64,000 nt of DNA from Lytechinus variegatus (lineage: Eukaryota > Echinodermata > Echinoidea > Temnopleuroida > Toxopneustidae), in the NCBI RefSeq assembly GCF_018143015.1, contig NC_054742.1, positions 55,685,195-55,749,194 of the forward strand. Direction: 5' to 3'. Below, in pieces: positions 1 through 10,818 of the stretch. Under the pieces are notes generated by a model. The model ran no database searches. It worked only from the letters and a program-made list of their open reading frames with translations, and was not told the DNA's origin. Numbering within the stretch: position 1 is the stretch's first letter; the number at the start of each line of letters is the position of its first letter. The translations under genes were made by a program, and so were the position numbers.

Positions 1-40
1 TTAGGCAACAGAGGGCGATGTGACATTCACTCCAGAGCCA

Positions 41-235
41 GGTGCCGTGGCCGAGTGGTAAAGCGCCTGGCTATACATAAAAAGTCCGGGGTTCGATCCC
101 CGGCCACGGAACCTATGCCCGTGAGCAAGGTATTTAATGCACGGTGCTCTTTTATCCTGCTTTCAAATAAATGCAAATGCTATATGCATTATTGGTAATT
201 GGGTGTGCACTGTCTTGTTAAAAAAAAATTATATG
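41..235 (+). repeat. tRNA-derived SINE, copy 1
   Basis: A tRNA-like head (about 41-112) has a pol III A-box-like TGGCCGAGTGG and a B box GGTTCGATCCC. It is followed by a short body containing GTGAGCAAGGTATTTAA and an A-rich tail. The clover-leaf is imperfect and a nearly identical unit follows within 210 bp, so this is better read as a SINE than as a working tRNA gene. The GAGCAAGG..TTTAA block resembles the conserved central block of several animal tRNA SINEs; that link is from memory and not proven here. Confidence 0.6.
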
Positions 236-251
236 CCGTGGCCTTTTATTT

Positions 252-455
252 AGGTGCCGTGGCTGAATGGTCTAAGGCGCCTGGCTATACATGAAAAAGT
301 CCGGGGTTCGATCCCCGGCCGCGGCAGCTATGCCTGTGAGCAAGGCATTTAATCTACAATGCTCTTTTATCCTGCTTTCAAATAAATCGAAATGCTATAT
401 GCAGTGTGAACTTGTTTTAAAAAAAATTATATTATTATTCAAAAAAATACATATA
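252..455 (+). repeat. tRNA-derived SINE, copy 2 (tandem with copy 1)
   Basis: The same head, body and A-rich tail as the unit at 41-235. The head (256-325) can pair GCCGTGG with CCGCGGC as an acceptor-like stem and keeps the B box GGTTCGATCCC. The body GTGAGCAAGGCATTTAATC and the phrase CTCTTTTATCCTGCTTTC match copy 1. No clear anticodon arm can be drawn, which argues against a functional tRNA. Confidence 0.6.
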
Positions 456-1146
456 CATTACTACCCTGATCCACTCTTGAGTCCATAATAACAATGACCT
501 TCCTCGACAGTAAAAATGTTGTTTAAAATTTCAAGAGGGTTGTTTAAGCCCGACACTCCAACAAGTATTGTTTAAAGTTTTAAGCAAGTTATTTACAATT
601 AACTACTGTACAAAAAGAACAAAATAAAGAAAGTATTACCCGACGAAAAGAGACTAAACGTAACATAGAACACTTAAAACTGATTTGAGTGCAGAGAGTT
701 GGGAAGATGTCTAAGAGAAGTCAATGTTAATAAATCATAATTGTATTTTTAAGTACTAGTAAACTTATTCATTACTATGATTGATTCTTTATTTTTATGC
801 AAAAATAAATCATACAACAGAAAATATATTGACAATATTTCACGGTAAAATAACAATAAACAATCATTGCATGGGAGGGAACAGTCATAAGCACAAAGGC
901 TTGAAAAGGACGCCCCTCAAGAAAGACTACGGCCCTGAATAAAATCAATATAAGTCATATTTAAAAATTACAATAAAAGCAGGGCCAAAATGAAAACACA
1001 TCAAGCATGTCAACAATAAATCAAATGATAATAACACACCAGCCGTGTATCGATTAATATTACTATGTTTAACATAGATACGTCGTATAAAATAATATAA
1101 AAAATACAGTATGCAATATCATGAAAACTGATGATAGAACAATATT
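456..1146. other. AT-rich sequence, no gene seen
   Basis: No coding or RNA signal. The right part (about 900-1146) probably holds the 3' untranslated end of the minus-strand LINE whose coding region stops at 1147. Confidence 0.4.
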
Positions 1147-3480
1147 TTAACTCAAATAAGTGCTAAGAATGGAATGCTTAAACTCAAACTTAAATTTGTT
1201 CAATGTAGGAGCACCACGTATTGTTAAAGGTATATCATTCCAGGTATCTGGACCAGTATGTCCTATTGACCTATGGGCTAAGGCGGTTAGTGGGTTTGAT
1301 AAATGTAAATTTGTTGTGGTTCTCGTAGGATAATTATGAATAAATGAATTCAACAGGAACATATGAAAAAATGGTAATTGGCGACAGTGAAACCTAAACA
1401 TAAGCAAAGCAATTTAAAATTCATGTATATCATCATTTTTTTTAAGTCTTGAAACGGTTAAAGAGGAAACCAGTATTTTCATAATAACCAGCGTCGGCAC
1501 ACAAACGTATAGCTTTCTTTTGAAGTAAAAGGATATGGTGATTTGAATGAGCCCCATACAATATTGCAATAAGTGACATGTGGAAGTAAATAGTATTATA
1601 GATTGAGAGTAATGCTTGGGGAGGTAAATAGTATTTAACTTTGAACATTATGCCTATACATCCTAATACAGACGTCAATATTTTAGATACATGGTCATCC
1701 CATGTTAAAAACTCATCTAGAATGACACCTAAAAATCTCACATTATTTTTTTGTCCGATAGAAATCCCACTTATCTTTATTTCTTTTGTATAATGATCAG
1801 CTATTGTTTTGAGTTCTTGAAATTAACATAAAATGTTTTTTTGCAACTTTAAAGACAATTTATTACTTTGGAACCATGTGGATATTTTAGGCAATTCATT
1901 ATTCAACATTTCAAAAGCATTCTTTATTCGAGTTTGAAGAAATAACTGTTGTGTCATCATCATAAAGAATATATTGTAATAAGGGTGAAGAATATACTAT
2001 GTCATTTATATACAGAAGAAATAAGAGCGGGCCCAGAATTGAGCCTTGAGGCACACCACAATTAATATACTGTAAATTAGAACTAACTGAATTTATACAT
2101 GTAAATTGTTGCTTATTTGAAATATAACTATTAAACCAATTAAGAGTAGTACCTCTTACACCAAAATATTTTAATTTATAAAACAATATATTATGATCCA
2201 GGGTATCGAACGCTTTACTTAAGTCCATGAAAACACAAATTACATGTTCCTTTTTTGCTAAAAGAGAAGAATTTTTTATCATAAAGGTCAACAAGAGCTA
2301 GATCAGCAGAATGAAATTTGCGAAAACCATATTGGGATGGATTTAATAAATTATGTAATGACAAAAATGAAACTAATCTATTGTAAACAAGACGTTCAAG
2401 TATTTTTGAAAATGACGAAAGAATAGAGATAGAGCGATAATTCTCAATAAGTGTCCGATCGTCCTTTTTATAAATTGGAATGATTTTCGCAACTTTCATA
2501 TGAAGTGGAAAAATTCCAGTTGACATTGAAATATTACATATATGAACGAAAGGAGTTATAATGGCTAATATAATTTTTTAAGGAGATAGTTACTGATCTC
2601 GTCATGTCCAAAAGAACGACTGTTTTTAAGATTGTTTACGATTTTCAATATTTCCTCAGAATTTGTTGGATTAAAAGACAATGTATGTTGACATGAATTG
2701 CGTACATAATCTGCAAAATGAGTTGTGGTATGTGGTATTTTTAATGCTTGTTCCTGCCCAACATTAACAAAATAATCATTAAAACCGTTAACAATATCAT
2801 ATAATGATTCATATACAAAATCACCATGTGAATATTTATAATTTAAATTGGCATCCTTTGCTTTCCCCAATAATTCGTTGATATTTTTTCCAAGTTGCTG
2901 ACATATCTCCTTTAGCATTTTTAAATTTTTGTGAATAATATGTTTTCTTTGCATTTTTGATAATTCATGTTAATAAATTTCTTTATCTTTTATATTTACT
3001 AATATTTTCAGAGGAAGGATTCTCCAAACTAGTCTGATAAAGTTTGTTCCTTTTTCGAATTGACTTTACAATCCCAAAAGTAATTTATGGTTTTCTAGGA
3101 GTTTTTGATGACCTTTTCGGATAACTTTTGGAATTTTATGGTTTAAAGAACAATGCAATTTATCAATAAATAATTTATATGCTATATCAACGTCATTACA
3201 GGATAAACCATCAACCCAAGATTCGGCTTCAAGTTCGGTTATAAAATTTTGCATATATGCTCAGGAGACATCTTTCGAATATAATTAATATTTGTAACAG
3301 GGTTTTGACTTTGTCCAAGTGTAGTGATGATAAATATAGGGAGATGGTCAGAAACATCAGAATATAGTATACCAGATGTAATATGTCGCTTGTCAGTGTT
3401 GGAAAAAATATTATCGATTAAAGTAGAACTTACAGCAGATACACGTGTCGGTTTATCTACATGTATAAAAGGATATAATG
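1147..3480 (-). mobile_element. CR1/L2-like LINE, 3' part: end of endonuclease, reverse transcriptase, C-terminus
   Basis: Read on the minus strand from 3480 to 1147. The first stretch (3480-3255) is the endonuclease C-terminus with STLIDNIFSN and SDHLPIF. The linker and RT follow in broken frames: ILSSFSKILERLVYNRL, QYGFRKFHSADLA, FMDLSKAFDTLDH, CGVPQGSILGPLLF, then YDDDTTV where related elements have FADDT. It ends with FLGVILDEFLTWDDHV and a C-terminal HTGPDTWNDIPL block. The order and motifs are those of Jockey/CR1-group non-LTR elements. Several frame breaks and the altered catalytic box (alanine of ADD replaced by Asp) make it a dead copy. Its 5' part continues at 12795-13615 on the far side of the YR element inserted at 3480/3481. 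The exact clade (CR1, L2, Daphne-like) is not resolved. Confidence 0.88.
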
Positions 3481-3776
3481 GATTTTAAAGACGGCTTGAC
3501 GATTTAAAATGATTTATTAGCGGGCTAGCAAAATACACATTTTAGTTTGTTTTGATTTTGAAAGGGGGCGTGGTTGCCCGAGAAAGGGCTCGTGACCCGA
3601 CCCGTAAAGGGCGGGGCAGCGCTTTTTGGCGCCCGCGCCAAAGAATTTGGGCACAATGCCAGACATTTGCCGCGGTTGAGCTATGCGCGGATAAAAGTGC
3701 GGGGAATGCTTCATTTTCGTTTTGGCTTTCAATGAAGAGAGATGACGGTGCATGTGTAAAGCGTGCTTACAAAATT
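3481..3776 (+). repeat. Split direct repeat A1 (left end of YR element)
   Basis: Begins GATTTTAAAGACGGCTTGAC and ends GCTTACAAAATT. It recurs at 10524-10818 with only one G missing in a G run. It contains a GC-rich block (about 3563-3640) able to form hairpins around GGGCTCGTGACCCG.., probably part of the 5' leader and promoter, though no promoter motif is proven. Confidence 0.93.
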
Positions 3777-4134
3777 TTTTGAAAATTTTCTTTCGGCACT
3801 GGCAACTAGGCCTAGGTGCAGATATTTCGACATTTGTCTAGCTATCCTATACGGATATCTACACAAAGGATTCATACTTTTATTGGATTATACAGACGCT
3901 GATTTCAGTTTTTTACTGTCTTCAGACTTCAGCCTCAGGAATTGTTGCCGTAGAACTAAGACTAAGTTAGCTGTGCCGATTTGGGGACCTAAAAGATTCA
4001 GTTTGCAACTTCAGGATTGAATTTTTTCTTGGCGGTTCGCTTGATTGAACTTTGGAGGTGATTGCATCCAGGATTCATTGGACTTGGGCTGAGTGACGGA
4101 GCTTCGAGTCTAACTCTAGTTTCGCGAGTTGATC
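3777..4134 (+). other. 5' leader of the YR element
   Basis: Sequence between A1 and the first gag ATG. No repeat or ORF with recognisable content. Presumed untranslated leader. Confidence 0.5.
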
Positions 4135-5365
4135 ATGCCAAAGGTTAAGGCCAAGAAAATAACGACCGCAGGTGCGAGGAAGGGAGATGACACACCGAAG
4201 AGGAGGCCGGGTCGGCCGAGAGGTCCACGGGCGACGTCAACCCCCGCAAGTGTGGATCTGGGGCTGGGAGGCGGCAACAACGGGCCAGGAAGGAGCGGTG
4301 AGTTAAATCCCTCTCAGTCTCAAGTTGTCGATGTTGATGAAAAAAGTGGTAGGCCTAGGTCTAAAGTTAGTGATAAAATGGCAGAGCTAGATCTAGATCT
4401 AGTGGGGCGGGAAGGCCAGGCGCCGTGGGCAGATCTATTGCTTGGCATGAGATAGTAGCTCAGGAGTCGGATACGGTAGCTCGGGGCAGGCTCAGCCAGC
4501 AGTTTCAGTGCCGGCGCGGTCGGCAGGGGTAGCCGAAGATCTAGGCCTAGATCTAGTGGAGGTCGGTGTTGAGAGATCTGAGCCCCAGGCGCCTAGGCTT
4601 TCTGCCGTGTTGGGGGCACCGGAACCATTTATTAGCGCATGCGACCCACTAGGTGTGGAAGTGGCTATCTCACTGAAGGAAAAAATTTGGGCAAGTGAAT
4701 ATATAGATTTGGGAGTGCTCCTTAAGCATAATAATGCACGTGATGAGTTGGGGCCTTGAGTGTAGGTGACACCACTTTGAGTTTGTGTCAATCGGGATCT
4801 GGTCTTGGTTTGCAACTTCAACCTCAATCAAAGGCTAAGAAAATCATGTCGGTAGAGCAGTGGACTTCGGTGTTTCTAGTATTTGCCTCAATTTACGCTG
4901 AGAAGCACATTGAAAGGAGCAGGGAGCTCATGAAATATATGGATTTGATAAGGCATGCAGCCCGTGCGTTTGCAGGTTATGGCTGGCGTGACTATGACAC
5001 TCAGTTTAGGAGCAAGCAGGCGCGTTTACCCGGGCGATCCTGGGCGAGCGTCGACGCCGAGTTGTGGTTGATGCTGGTGGCCTCTAATGGTCCGCGGCAG
5101 CGCCACAATTTACCCCATGCCCCTCGCCATCAGTTCTACAGAGGGGAGTACGGCGCGAGAAAATCTTTTCCCCTTCGGAGGAAAGGGACCCGGAGCCAAT
5201 GGCACACCCAGCCGAGGCGTGTGCTTTGCCTTTAATAGAGGCAAGTGCATGCGAGGCAAAGCTTGCATCTATGAGCACAAGTGTTCCCGCTGCCAGGCGA
5301 CAGGTCATGGGGCTAAGCAGTGTAGCCAAGGGCGGGCCGGTTCCAGTCCCGCTGGCAGTAAATAG
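4135..5365 (+). pseudogene. gag: Gag-like ORF of the YR element, frame-broken
   Basis: The start is taken at ATG 4135 (MPKVKAKK). The N-terminus is basic with an AT-hook-like KRRPGRPRGPR. The body runs through alternating frames (4135-4455, 4508-4759, 4756-5235, 5087-5365) and includes ISLKEKIWASEYIDLGVLL and an aromatic-rich block (EQWTSVFLVFASIY, GYGWRDYDTQFR) typical of the capsid-like part of Ngaro-type gag. The C-terminus has two zinc-binding motifs in series: a CCCH type (C-x7-C-x5-C-x3-H in CFAFNRGKCMRGKACIYEH) and a CCHC knuckle (C-x2-C-x4-H-x4-C in CSRCQATGHGAKQC). By family knowledge this would bind element RNA in the particle. At least three frame shifts separate the pieces, so this copy looks unable to make full Gag. 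Confidence 0.75.
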
Positions 5366-5399
5366 GTCTACGGCTAGTGCGGTGTCGTCTATTGCTCCG

Positions 5400-6993
5400 A
5401 CCCCTATTAAGTTAGCACGTTTGGTGCCCATGTTAGCTACTTATCCTAATCAGGAGCATGCTCAGTGCTTGTATAATGGTTTTAAGTTTGGTTTTTCATT
5501 ACATTTTGAAGGGGACAGGGTCCCATTGGTTGTTAAAAACCTGAAATCAGCATTCGAACACATGGATACGTTGAAAAAGAAATTGAGGGATGAAATAGAC
5601 TTAGGTAGGATAGTTGGGCCTTTTGTTGTTCCTCCCTTCGAGAATATGAGGTGTTCACCAGTGGGGTTGGTGCCCAAAAGGCCCCAGGGGAGTTCCGTAT
5701 GATTCAACATTTATCGGCACCCAGGGGAAATTCAGTTAATGATGGCATACCGGAGGGGCAGTGTACAGTAACATATTCGTCCTTTGATTCGGCGGTAGAT
5801 ATTGTGACGCAATTGGGGCGGGGTGCCCTTATGGGAAAGACCGACATTAAGTCAGCTTTCAGGCTCTTGCCTGTTCACCCAAAAGATTTTGAGTTGCTTG
5901 GGATGTATATAGATGGTCGTTACTATTTTGATCGTTGTTTGCCGATGGGCTGCGCAGTTTCTTGTTCCACTTTTGAATGTTTTAGTACTTTTTTAGAGTT
6001 TTGCGCGAGAAAAGTTGCGAAGTCGCAAAATATTGTCCATTATTTGGATGATTTCTTTTTGCAGGCGGCCCTGCCTCGGAGGATTGCAGGCGGGCAATGC
6101 ATTGTTTTGAAGCAATTTGCGAACGATTTGGGGTGCCCATAGCGCGAGAAAAAACGGAAGGCCCGACCACACAGTTGTCATATCTTGGGCTGGTAATAGA
6201 TAGCGTTTCTCAGCAGGTTCGGGTACCGGAGGACAAAATTGAGAAATTAGTAGGGAAATTAAATTGGGCGGTACAGAAACAAAAAATTTCCCTAAGAGAC
6301 ATTCAGTCGATTGTAGGTAGTCTAAACTTTGTATGTAAGGCAATTGCTCCAGGGCGAGCATTCATGAGACGGCTCATTGACTTAACTAAGAGCGTTAAGC
6401 GTCCTTTTCACATGGTTAGGTTGACGAGAGGGGCTAAGGCTGACTTGCGGGTTTGGTTGGAGTTCTTGGCACATTTTAATGGTCAAGTTTTCTTCCGGGC
6501 TCCAGGCTGGTTTGGAAGCGAGGAAATTCAGTTTTTCACTGATGCGGCGGCTGGCATTGGTTTTGGAATTTTCTTTGGAGGCAGGTGGGCTCAATCCAGG
6601 TGGCCTGCTGATTTCCAGGCCGGTAGGAGGTCTATAGCTTTTTTAGAGCTATTCCCTATTTGGGTAGGCTTGGAGATTTGGGGCATGGAGCTAAAGGACA
6701 AGAATATATTGTTTAATTGTGATAATCAGGCCGTGGTGGCAGTACTTAACAAGCAGTCGGCGCTATGCCCTGATATTATGGTTTTGGTGAGGAAGGTGGT
6801 GATTATATGTTTAAGCAATAATATAGTGTTGAGGGCTAGGCATGTACATGGATGTGATAATGGTATAGCTGATGCACTATCTCGATTTCAGATGCCGAGG
6901 TTCCATGCGTTAGCACCGGGGGCCGCCCGGGAGGGCGTGGAGGTTCCAGTCCGTCTTTGGAAGAGCTGGCTATCGAGAGAAGTCGACTGCTGA
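5400..6993 (+). pseudogene. Reverse transcriptase - RNase H of the YR element (two single-base frame breaks)
   Basis: The RT fingers begin about 5460 (LKSAFEHMDTLKKKL, RCSPVGLVPK). The frame then slips near 5680 in an A run, and RT continues with EFRMIQHLSAP, GKTDIKSAFRLLPVHP, LPMGCAVSCSTFE and the catalytic YLDDFF. A second slip near 6060 lies in a T run, after which the thumb (LSYLGLVIDSVSQQVRVP) and RNase H follow. RNase H has the acidic residues in TDAAAG, LELFPIW, NCDNQAVV and GIADALSR. Both slips fit loss of one base in a homopolymer; adding one base rejoins the frames without losing conserved residues, so sequencing or assembly error is possible. The 3' end overlaps the recombinase ORF by 37 bases, a common layout in DIRS-like elements. 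RT makes cDNA and RNase H removes the RNA strand. Confidence 0.88.
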
Positions 6994-7877
6994 TGGCTTC
7001 TAGGGCAGCTCGAACACACACAACTTACTCTATTGCCTTGGGGGCATACGTGAAATTTTGTAAAGTGTACGGATACGACCCCCAGCTACCCCCTAATGTA
7101 GAATGGGTGGCGCAGTTCATTTCTTATTTATCCTTTATGGGATATGCAGGGTCTACTATTCAAACATACATATCTGGGTTGGCATTTTATATGAGTTCAT
7201 CTGGGCTAAAGGATGTGACCAAGAGTTTTGTGATTACAAGGTTAATTGAAGGGTGTAGGCGAAGTACTTTGAGAAGAGATGCTAGGCATCCAATCACATT
7301 GTCTGTGTTAAATAGAATGCTCGCCTACTTGAGGCATGTTTGTGGTAGTCATTACGATGTTTTGATGTACTCTGCTGCTTTTTCAGTGGCATTTTATGGT
7401 TTGTTGAGAGTTAGTGAGTTGACAGTAGAGTCCAGGCATAGATGTGAGTCTATTCTGCAGCACACAGATGTTAGGGTCACTGGCGATGCACCGCATCGCA
7501 GGGTGGAATTATTCCTAAGGAAGTCAAAGACTGACCAGCGGGGAAATGGGTGCACCATTTCGATACCAGAGTTGGGGACAGTTAGCTGCCCTGTGATGGC
7601 GGTTATTCGTTATTTAGAAATCCGCCCAAAGAATGATGGAGCCTTCTTTTGTTCATATGGTGCTCTCCCGCTAACTAGGCGTGAATTTGGAAACATGATA
7701 AAACGATGTTTGACATACGGGGATATGCCGGCGGCAATGTTTTCATCGCATTCCTTTCGTATTGGGGCGGCTACGACCGCTGCCATGGCCGGTTGCTCGG
7801 ATGAAGAAATCCAACGCATGGGGCGTTGGGTTTCGAGTGCACATCGGAGATATATAAGACTCGACATGGTTAAGTAA
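6957..7877 (+). CDS. Tyrosine recombinase of the YR retrotransposon
   Basis: An intact ORF of 306 residues. The N-terminal half (about 1-110) is a SAM-like DNA-binding domain (TTYSIALGAYVKFC, IQTYISGL). The catalytic domain has the expected tetrad: R151 in FYGLLRVSELT, lysine in LRKSKTD (189/191), H265-x-x-R268 in SHSFRIGAATT, and the nucleophile Y299 in HRRYIR, preceded by GRW. This enzyme would integrate a circular cDNA by recombination in place of a DDE integrase. The true N-terminus may lie upstream, since an open frame extends before M1 and overlaps the RNase H end. A possible splice donor (GTTAAGT at 7873, or GTAAAA just after) falls at the very C-terminus; see the hydrolase entry. It is the only element ORF here without a frame break. 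Confidence 0.93.
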   Translation: MEELAIERSRLLMASRAARTHTTYSIALGAYVKFCKVYGYDPQLPPNVEWVAQFISYLSFMGYAGSTIQTYISGLAFYMSSSGLKDVTKSFVITRLIEGCRRSTLRRDARHPITLSVLNRMLAYLRHVCGSHYDVLMYSAAFSVAFYGLLRVSELTVESRHRCESILQHTDVRVTGDAPHRRVELFLRKSKTDQRGNGCTISIPELGTVSCPVMAVIRYLEIRPKNDGAFFCSYGALPLTRREFGNMIKRCLTYGDMPAAMFSSHSFRIGAATTAAMAGCSDEEIQRMGRWVSSAHRRYIRLDMVK

Positions 7878-8907
7878 AAAAATAAAAAAAAAAAAAAAAA
7901 AAAAAGAACGAAAATATATATGAAATGATGATTTTAGGTTATTTGACATTTTGACCAAAATCAGGTGTAAGTTATCTTCCAATAATGTCACAACGCGTTT
8001 ACTTTACACGAGGACATGTGCTTTAATCAAAGCCGTGGCCGATGGGTTGTTGGATATTTGGGTGTATAATTCTCAATATATCTGCTTACATGGTATTGTT
8101 TTATTTTATTCAGCCCTATTCAGAAGCAGGGTGGTATGTTCAGTGCCAAGAGGCTTGTTTACAAAGGAGCCCTTGTTACAGTATACATTATACATTATAC
8201 ATTATGCATCATATATTATACATTATACATTATACTTTATTACATTCTTTATACAAAATGAAGAAAGAGATGGTACTATATTGATGGGAATGTGTTTTTA
8301 CGTTATACATTATACATATACCTTATACATTTTACATTATACATTATACCTTATACATTTTACATTTTACTTTACATTATTATATATGATTAATTTAGAC
8401 ATTATACATTATACTTATTATTTATTGATTGGAATGTGCTACATTACATATACATTATTATACATTAGATGTATATGTATTATATTATACATTATTACAT
8501 ATTATAAAGAAAGAAGAAAGGATAGTACTATATTGATTGGAAGGTGTTTGGAACATCAGATTGATCATAACGACCCCCCCCCCCCCCCCTGTACATGTTG
8601 ATATCAATATACATGTATCATCAAAATAACTCTGGGCTTAATATTGAATGAGTAAGTGCGGGTTTAATGATATCACACAATTACGAGCATTCTGCTTTTT
8701 AGAGAGAATGTTACAACGGTATAATGACGTGTTTAATATCAATGCTTTCAGGATTAAGGGGAGGGGTCAAAAATGTGATTACATACATTGTATCTTGGAG
8801 GGGAAAACCCCGTGATGAAGGGGTGGTGAAGGGTAGCAGACCTTTCAGGGGGAAATTTTCATACTTCAAAATTCTGCCCAGCCCTCTTTTCTTGTTTTCT
8901 ATTACAG
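7878..8907 (+). repeat. Probable intron of the YR element, filled with A tract and TATACATTA microsatellite
   Basis: After the recombinase stop there is an A-rich run (7878-7906), then a degenerate minisatellite of TATACATTA units (about 8178-8510) and a C12-like run at 8573-8589. The stretch ends with a strong pyrimidine tract and ATTACAG at 8901-8907, a good splice acceptor immediately before the hydrolase domain. The translated ORF over 7951-8601 is repeat readthrough, not a gene. Confidence 0.55.
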
Positions 8908-9454
8908 GACCTGTGGTGTGGATCATAGGGGACTCGATAGTGTTTTGGGCACATCGCAGGGCGAAGAACACGGCGAGGCTGACCTTGGACTTGGAACGTC
9001 GGTCCGCTGGTTGGGGAAAAGGGGGCTACGAAGTGAAGGGGTAAGCGATTGGTTAGATAAGATGGGTCGGAGTGAACCAAAGCCTTCAGTAGTAGTATTG
9101 CATGTAGGAACGAATGACATTGAGGCACTGTCCAAGAAGAAGCTGGCTAGTTTGACGTATAGACTTTTTGACGCCAATAAGGGCAAATTTCAAATAGTGT
9201 GGTCGGACATTTTGGAGAGGGTTTGGTACCCCGCTGGCTGTACAGGAGATCAAGGTAAATTGGACTTAAAGAGAAGGGCGGCCAATAGGTACGCCAAGGC
9301 TTTAGCTGCAAGATTTCATGGTAAAGCCATACCGCATCCATCAATATCCCATAATGACATTTCGCTGTACAGAACTGATGGCCTACATCTGGCCGATGAA
9401 GGGTTGGACAGATTTATCAGTGAGTTAAAAGTTGGTCTTTCATATCTTCGTTGA
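8908..9454 (+). pseudogene. SGNH (GDSL-like) hydrolase ORF of the YR element, one frame shift
   Basis: Block I, VVWIIGDSIVFWAHRRAK (catalytic serine in GDS), is read in the frame of about 8908-8980. The rest is in another frame from about 8985: SVRWLGKRGLRSEG, then block III HVGTNDI (about 9099-9119) and block V DGLHL with the Asp-x-x-His pair (about 9379-9393). The stop is at 9452-9454. These blocks in this order define the SGNH hydrolase fold. An accessory hydrolase of this kind is a known cargo of Ngaro-like elements; its substrate is unknown. The domain lacks its own good start codon and is preceded by a splice-acceptor-like TTTTCTATTACAG, so it may be made as a spliced C-terminal extension of the recombinase. 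One base seems missing between block I and the rest. Confidence 0.78.
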
Positions 9455-9950
9455 GTATGTATTTATACATTTTACCTTAGTCGCTCCGGCGGCGTGACCG
9501 ACTCCAGACCGTCCGATCCGATAGTATGAATAAGGGTTTTGGCTGGTCTGGAGCCGGTTTCACCAGTGTGTCTATGCTTTCATAATGTATCATTTGTTGT
9601 TATTTAGCTGCTCATGCATTTACGTTCAATGTATGCATGCATTAAATCATGTTGGGGTCAGTTATGGATAACCTAGATATACATTGTAATGGAGGAATGA
9701 GCAATGTTCCCTGGTACCCCCCCCCCCCTGGTAAAAGCACTAAGGATGATAACGTTGGTGAATACTAGTAGAATGATCCTGTAATGGTTGCTAAGATTTA
9801 TTGAATATCTTGGTAGATACGAGTAAAATTTTGACGTGTTTGTTGGCGGTCGATCATATATAAATAAATTATATATTCTCGTTTGGCGGTAATTTGGCAA
9901 TTAGGCCACCTGAAACACGTATTTTCCAAGAATAATTGGGTATTTCTGGT
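9455..9950 (+). other. Untranslated 3' region of the YR element before B1
   Basis: No ORF of interest. It contains a C-rich run at 9717-9729 and a partial inverted pair (GACTCCAGACC ... GGTCTGGAGCC, about 9501-9555) that could form a hairpin. Confidence 0.4.
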
Positions 9951-10523
9951 CATGCCAGGGCAGGCATGTGGATTTTAATCAATTATGTTATGTTATTATG
10001 TAAGTTGCAGGTCCCCACTCGTTACCTAGGTGAGGGGGACCTATTTGTACATACAAATGTTTGAGAACGCTGTTAAACTGAAATAATTGTGTCATGCTTA
10101 AAGTTTAATCTTAGCCTGACCTGATCTTAAAGGCGGGCAGGCTGGTCTATAGTCATGGGCATTCATATATCTCTATATGCTATATTTATGTCATCTGTAA
10201 TCCACCGATAGCTCATAATTAATAGCTGTGCTGGGATTCCGGTCCGGCTAGCAGGGAACCAGTGGGAAAACAGCCATGAATTTTAAACATTGAAGAACTT
10301 ACGAGGGGGCCTTCTAGCCGGGGGTTTACCCCTCTCCGAGGAGCTTATTAAACAAGGGTATCGGTTGGTTACAGACATTATCGGTATATGTATATGTGAT
10401 GATATTCATACACTGTACACAAAAAGCAGAATTGGTAAAGATGCACATTCATCTCTATTTTCATTAAAGCCACGACAAATCGCAATTCACTTGTTCTTGT
10501 TGTTTTGTTAGCCGTGAATAATG
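9951..10523 (+). repeat. Split direct repeat B1
   Basis: Begins CATGCCAGGGCAGGCATGTG (itself a near-palindrome, CATGCC...GGCATG) and ends GCCGTGAATAATG. It recurs at 12221-12794 with one G indel and one C/A change. B1 abuts A2 directly, reproducing the junction of a closed circle. Confidence 0.93.
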
Positions 10524-10818
10524 GATTTTAAAGACGGCTTGACGATTTAAAATGATTTATTAGCGGGCTAGCAAAATACACATTTTAGTTTGTTTTGATT
10601 TTGAAAGGGGGCGTGGTTGCCCGAGAAAGGGCTCGTGACCCGACCCGTAAAGGCGGGGCAGCGCTTTTTGGCGCCCGCGCCAAAGAATTTGGGCACAATG
10701 CCAGACATTTGCCGCGGTTGAGCTATGCGCGGATAAAAGTGCGGGGAATGCTTCATTTTCGTTTTGGCTTTCAATGAAGAGAGATGACGGTGCATGTGTA
10801 AAGCGTGCTTACAAAATT
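10524..10818 (+). repeat. Split direct repeat A2
   Basis: Second copy of the left-end repeat A1 (3481-3776), starting GATTTTAAAGACGG exactly after B1 and diverging from A1 after GCTTACAAAATT. One base shorter than A1. Confidence 0.93.

Noticed and set aside
7951..8601. 216-codon ORF with many Tyr, Ile, His
   Set aside because: Readthrough of the TATACATTA minisatellite and a poly-C run inside the YR element.
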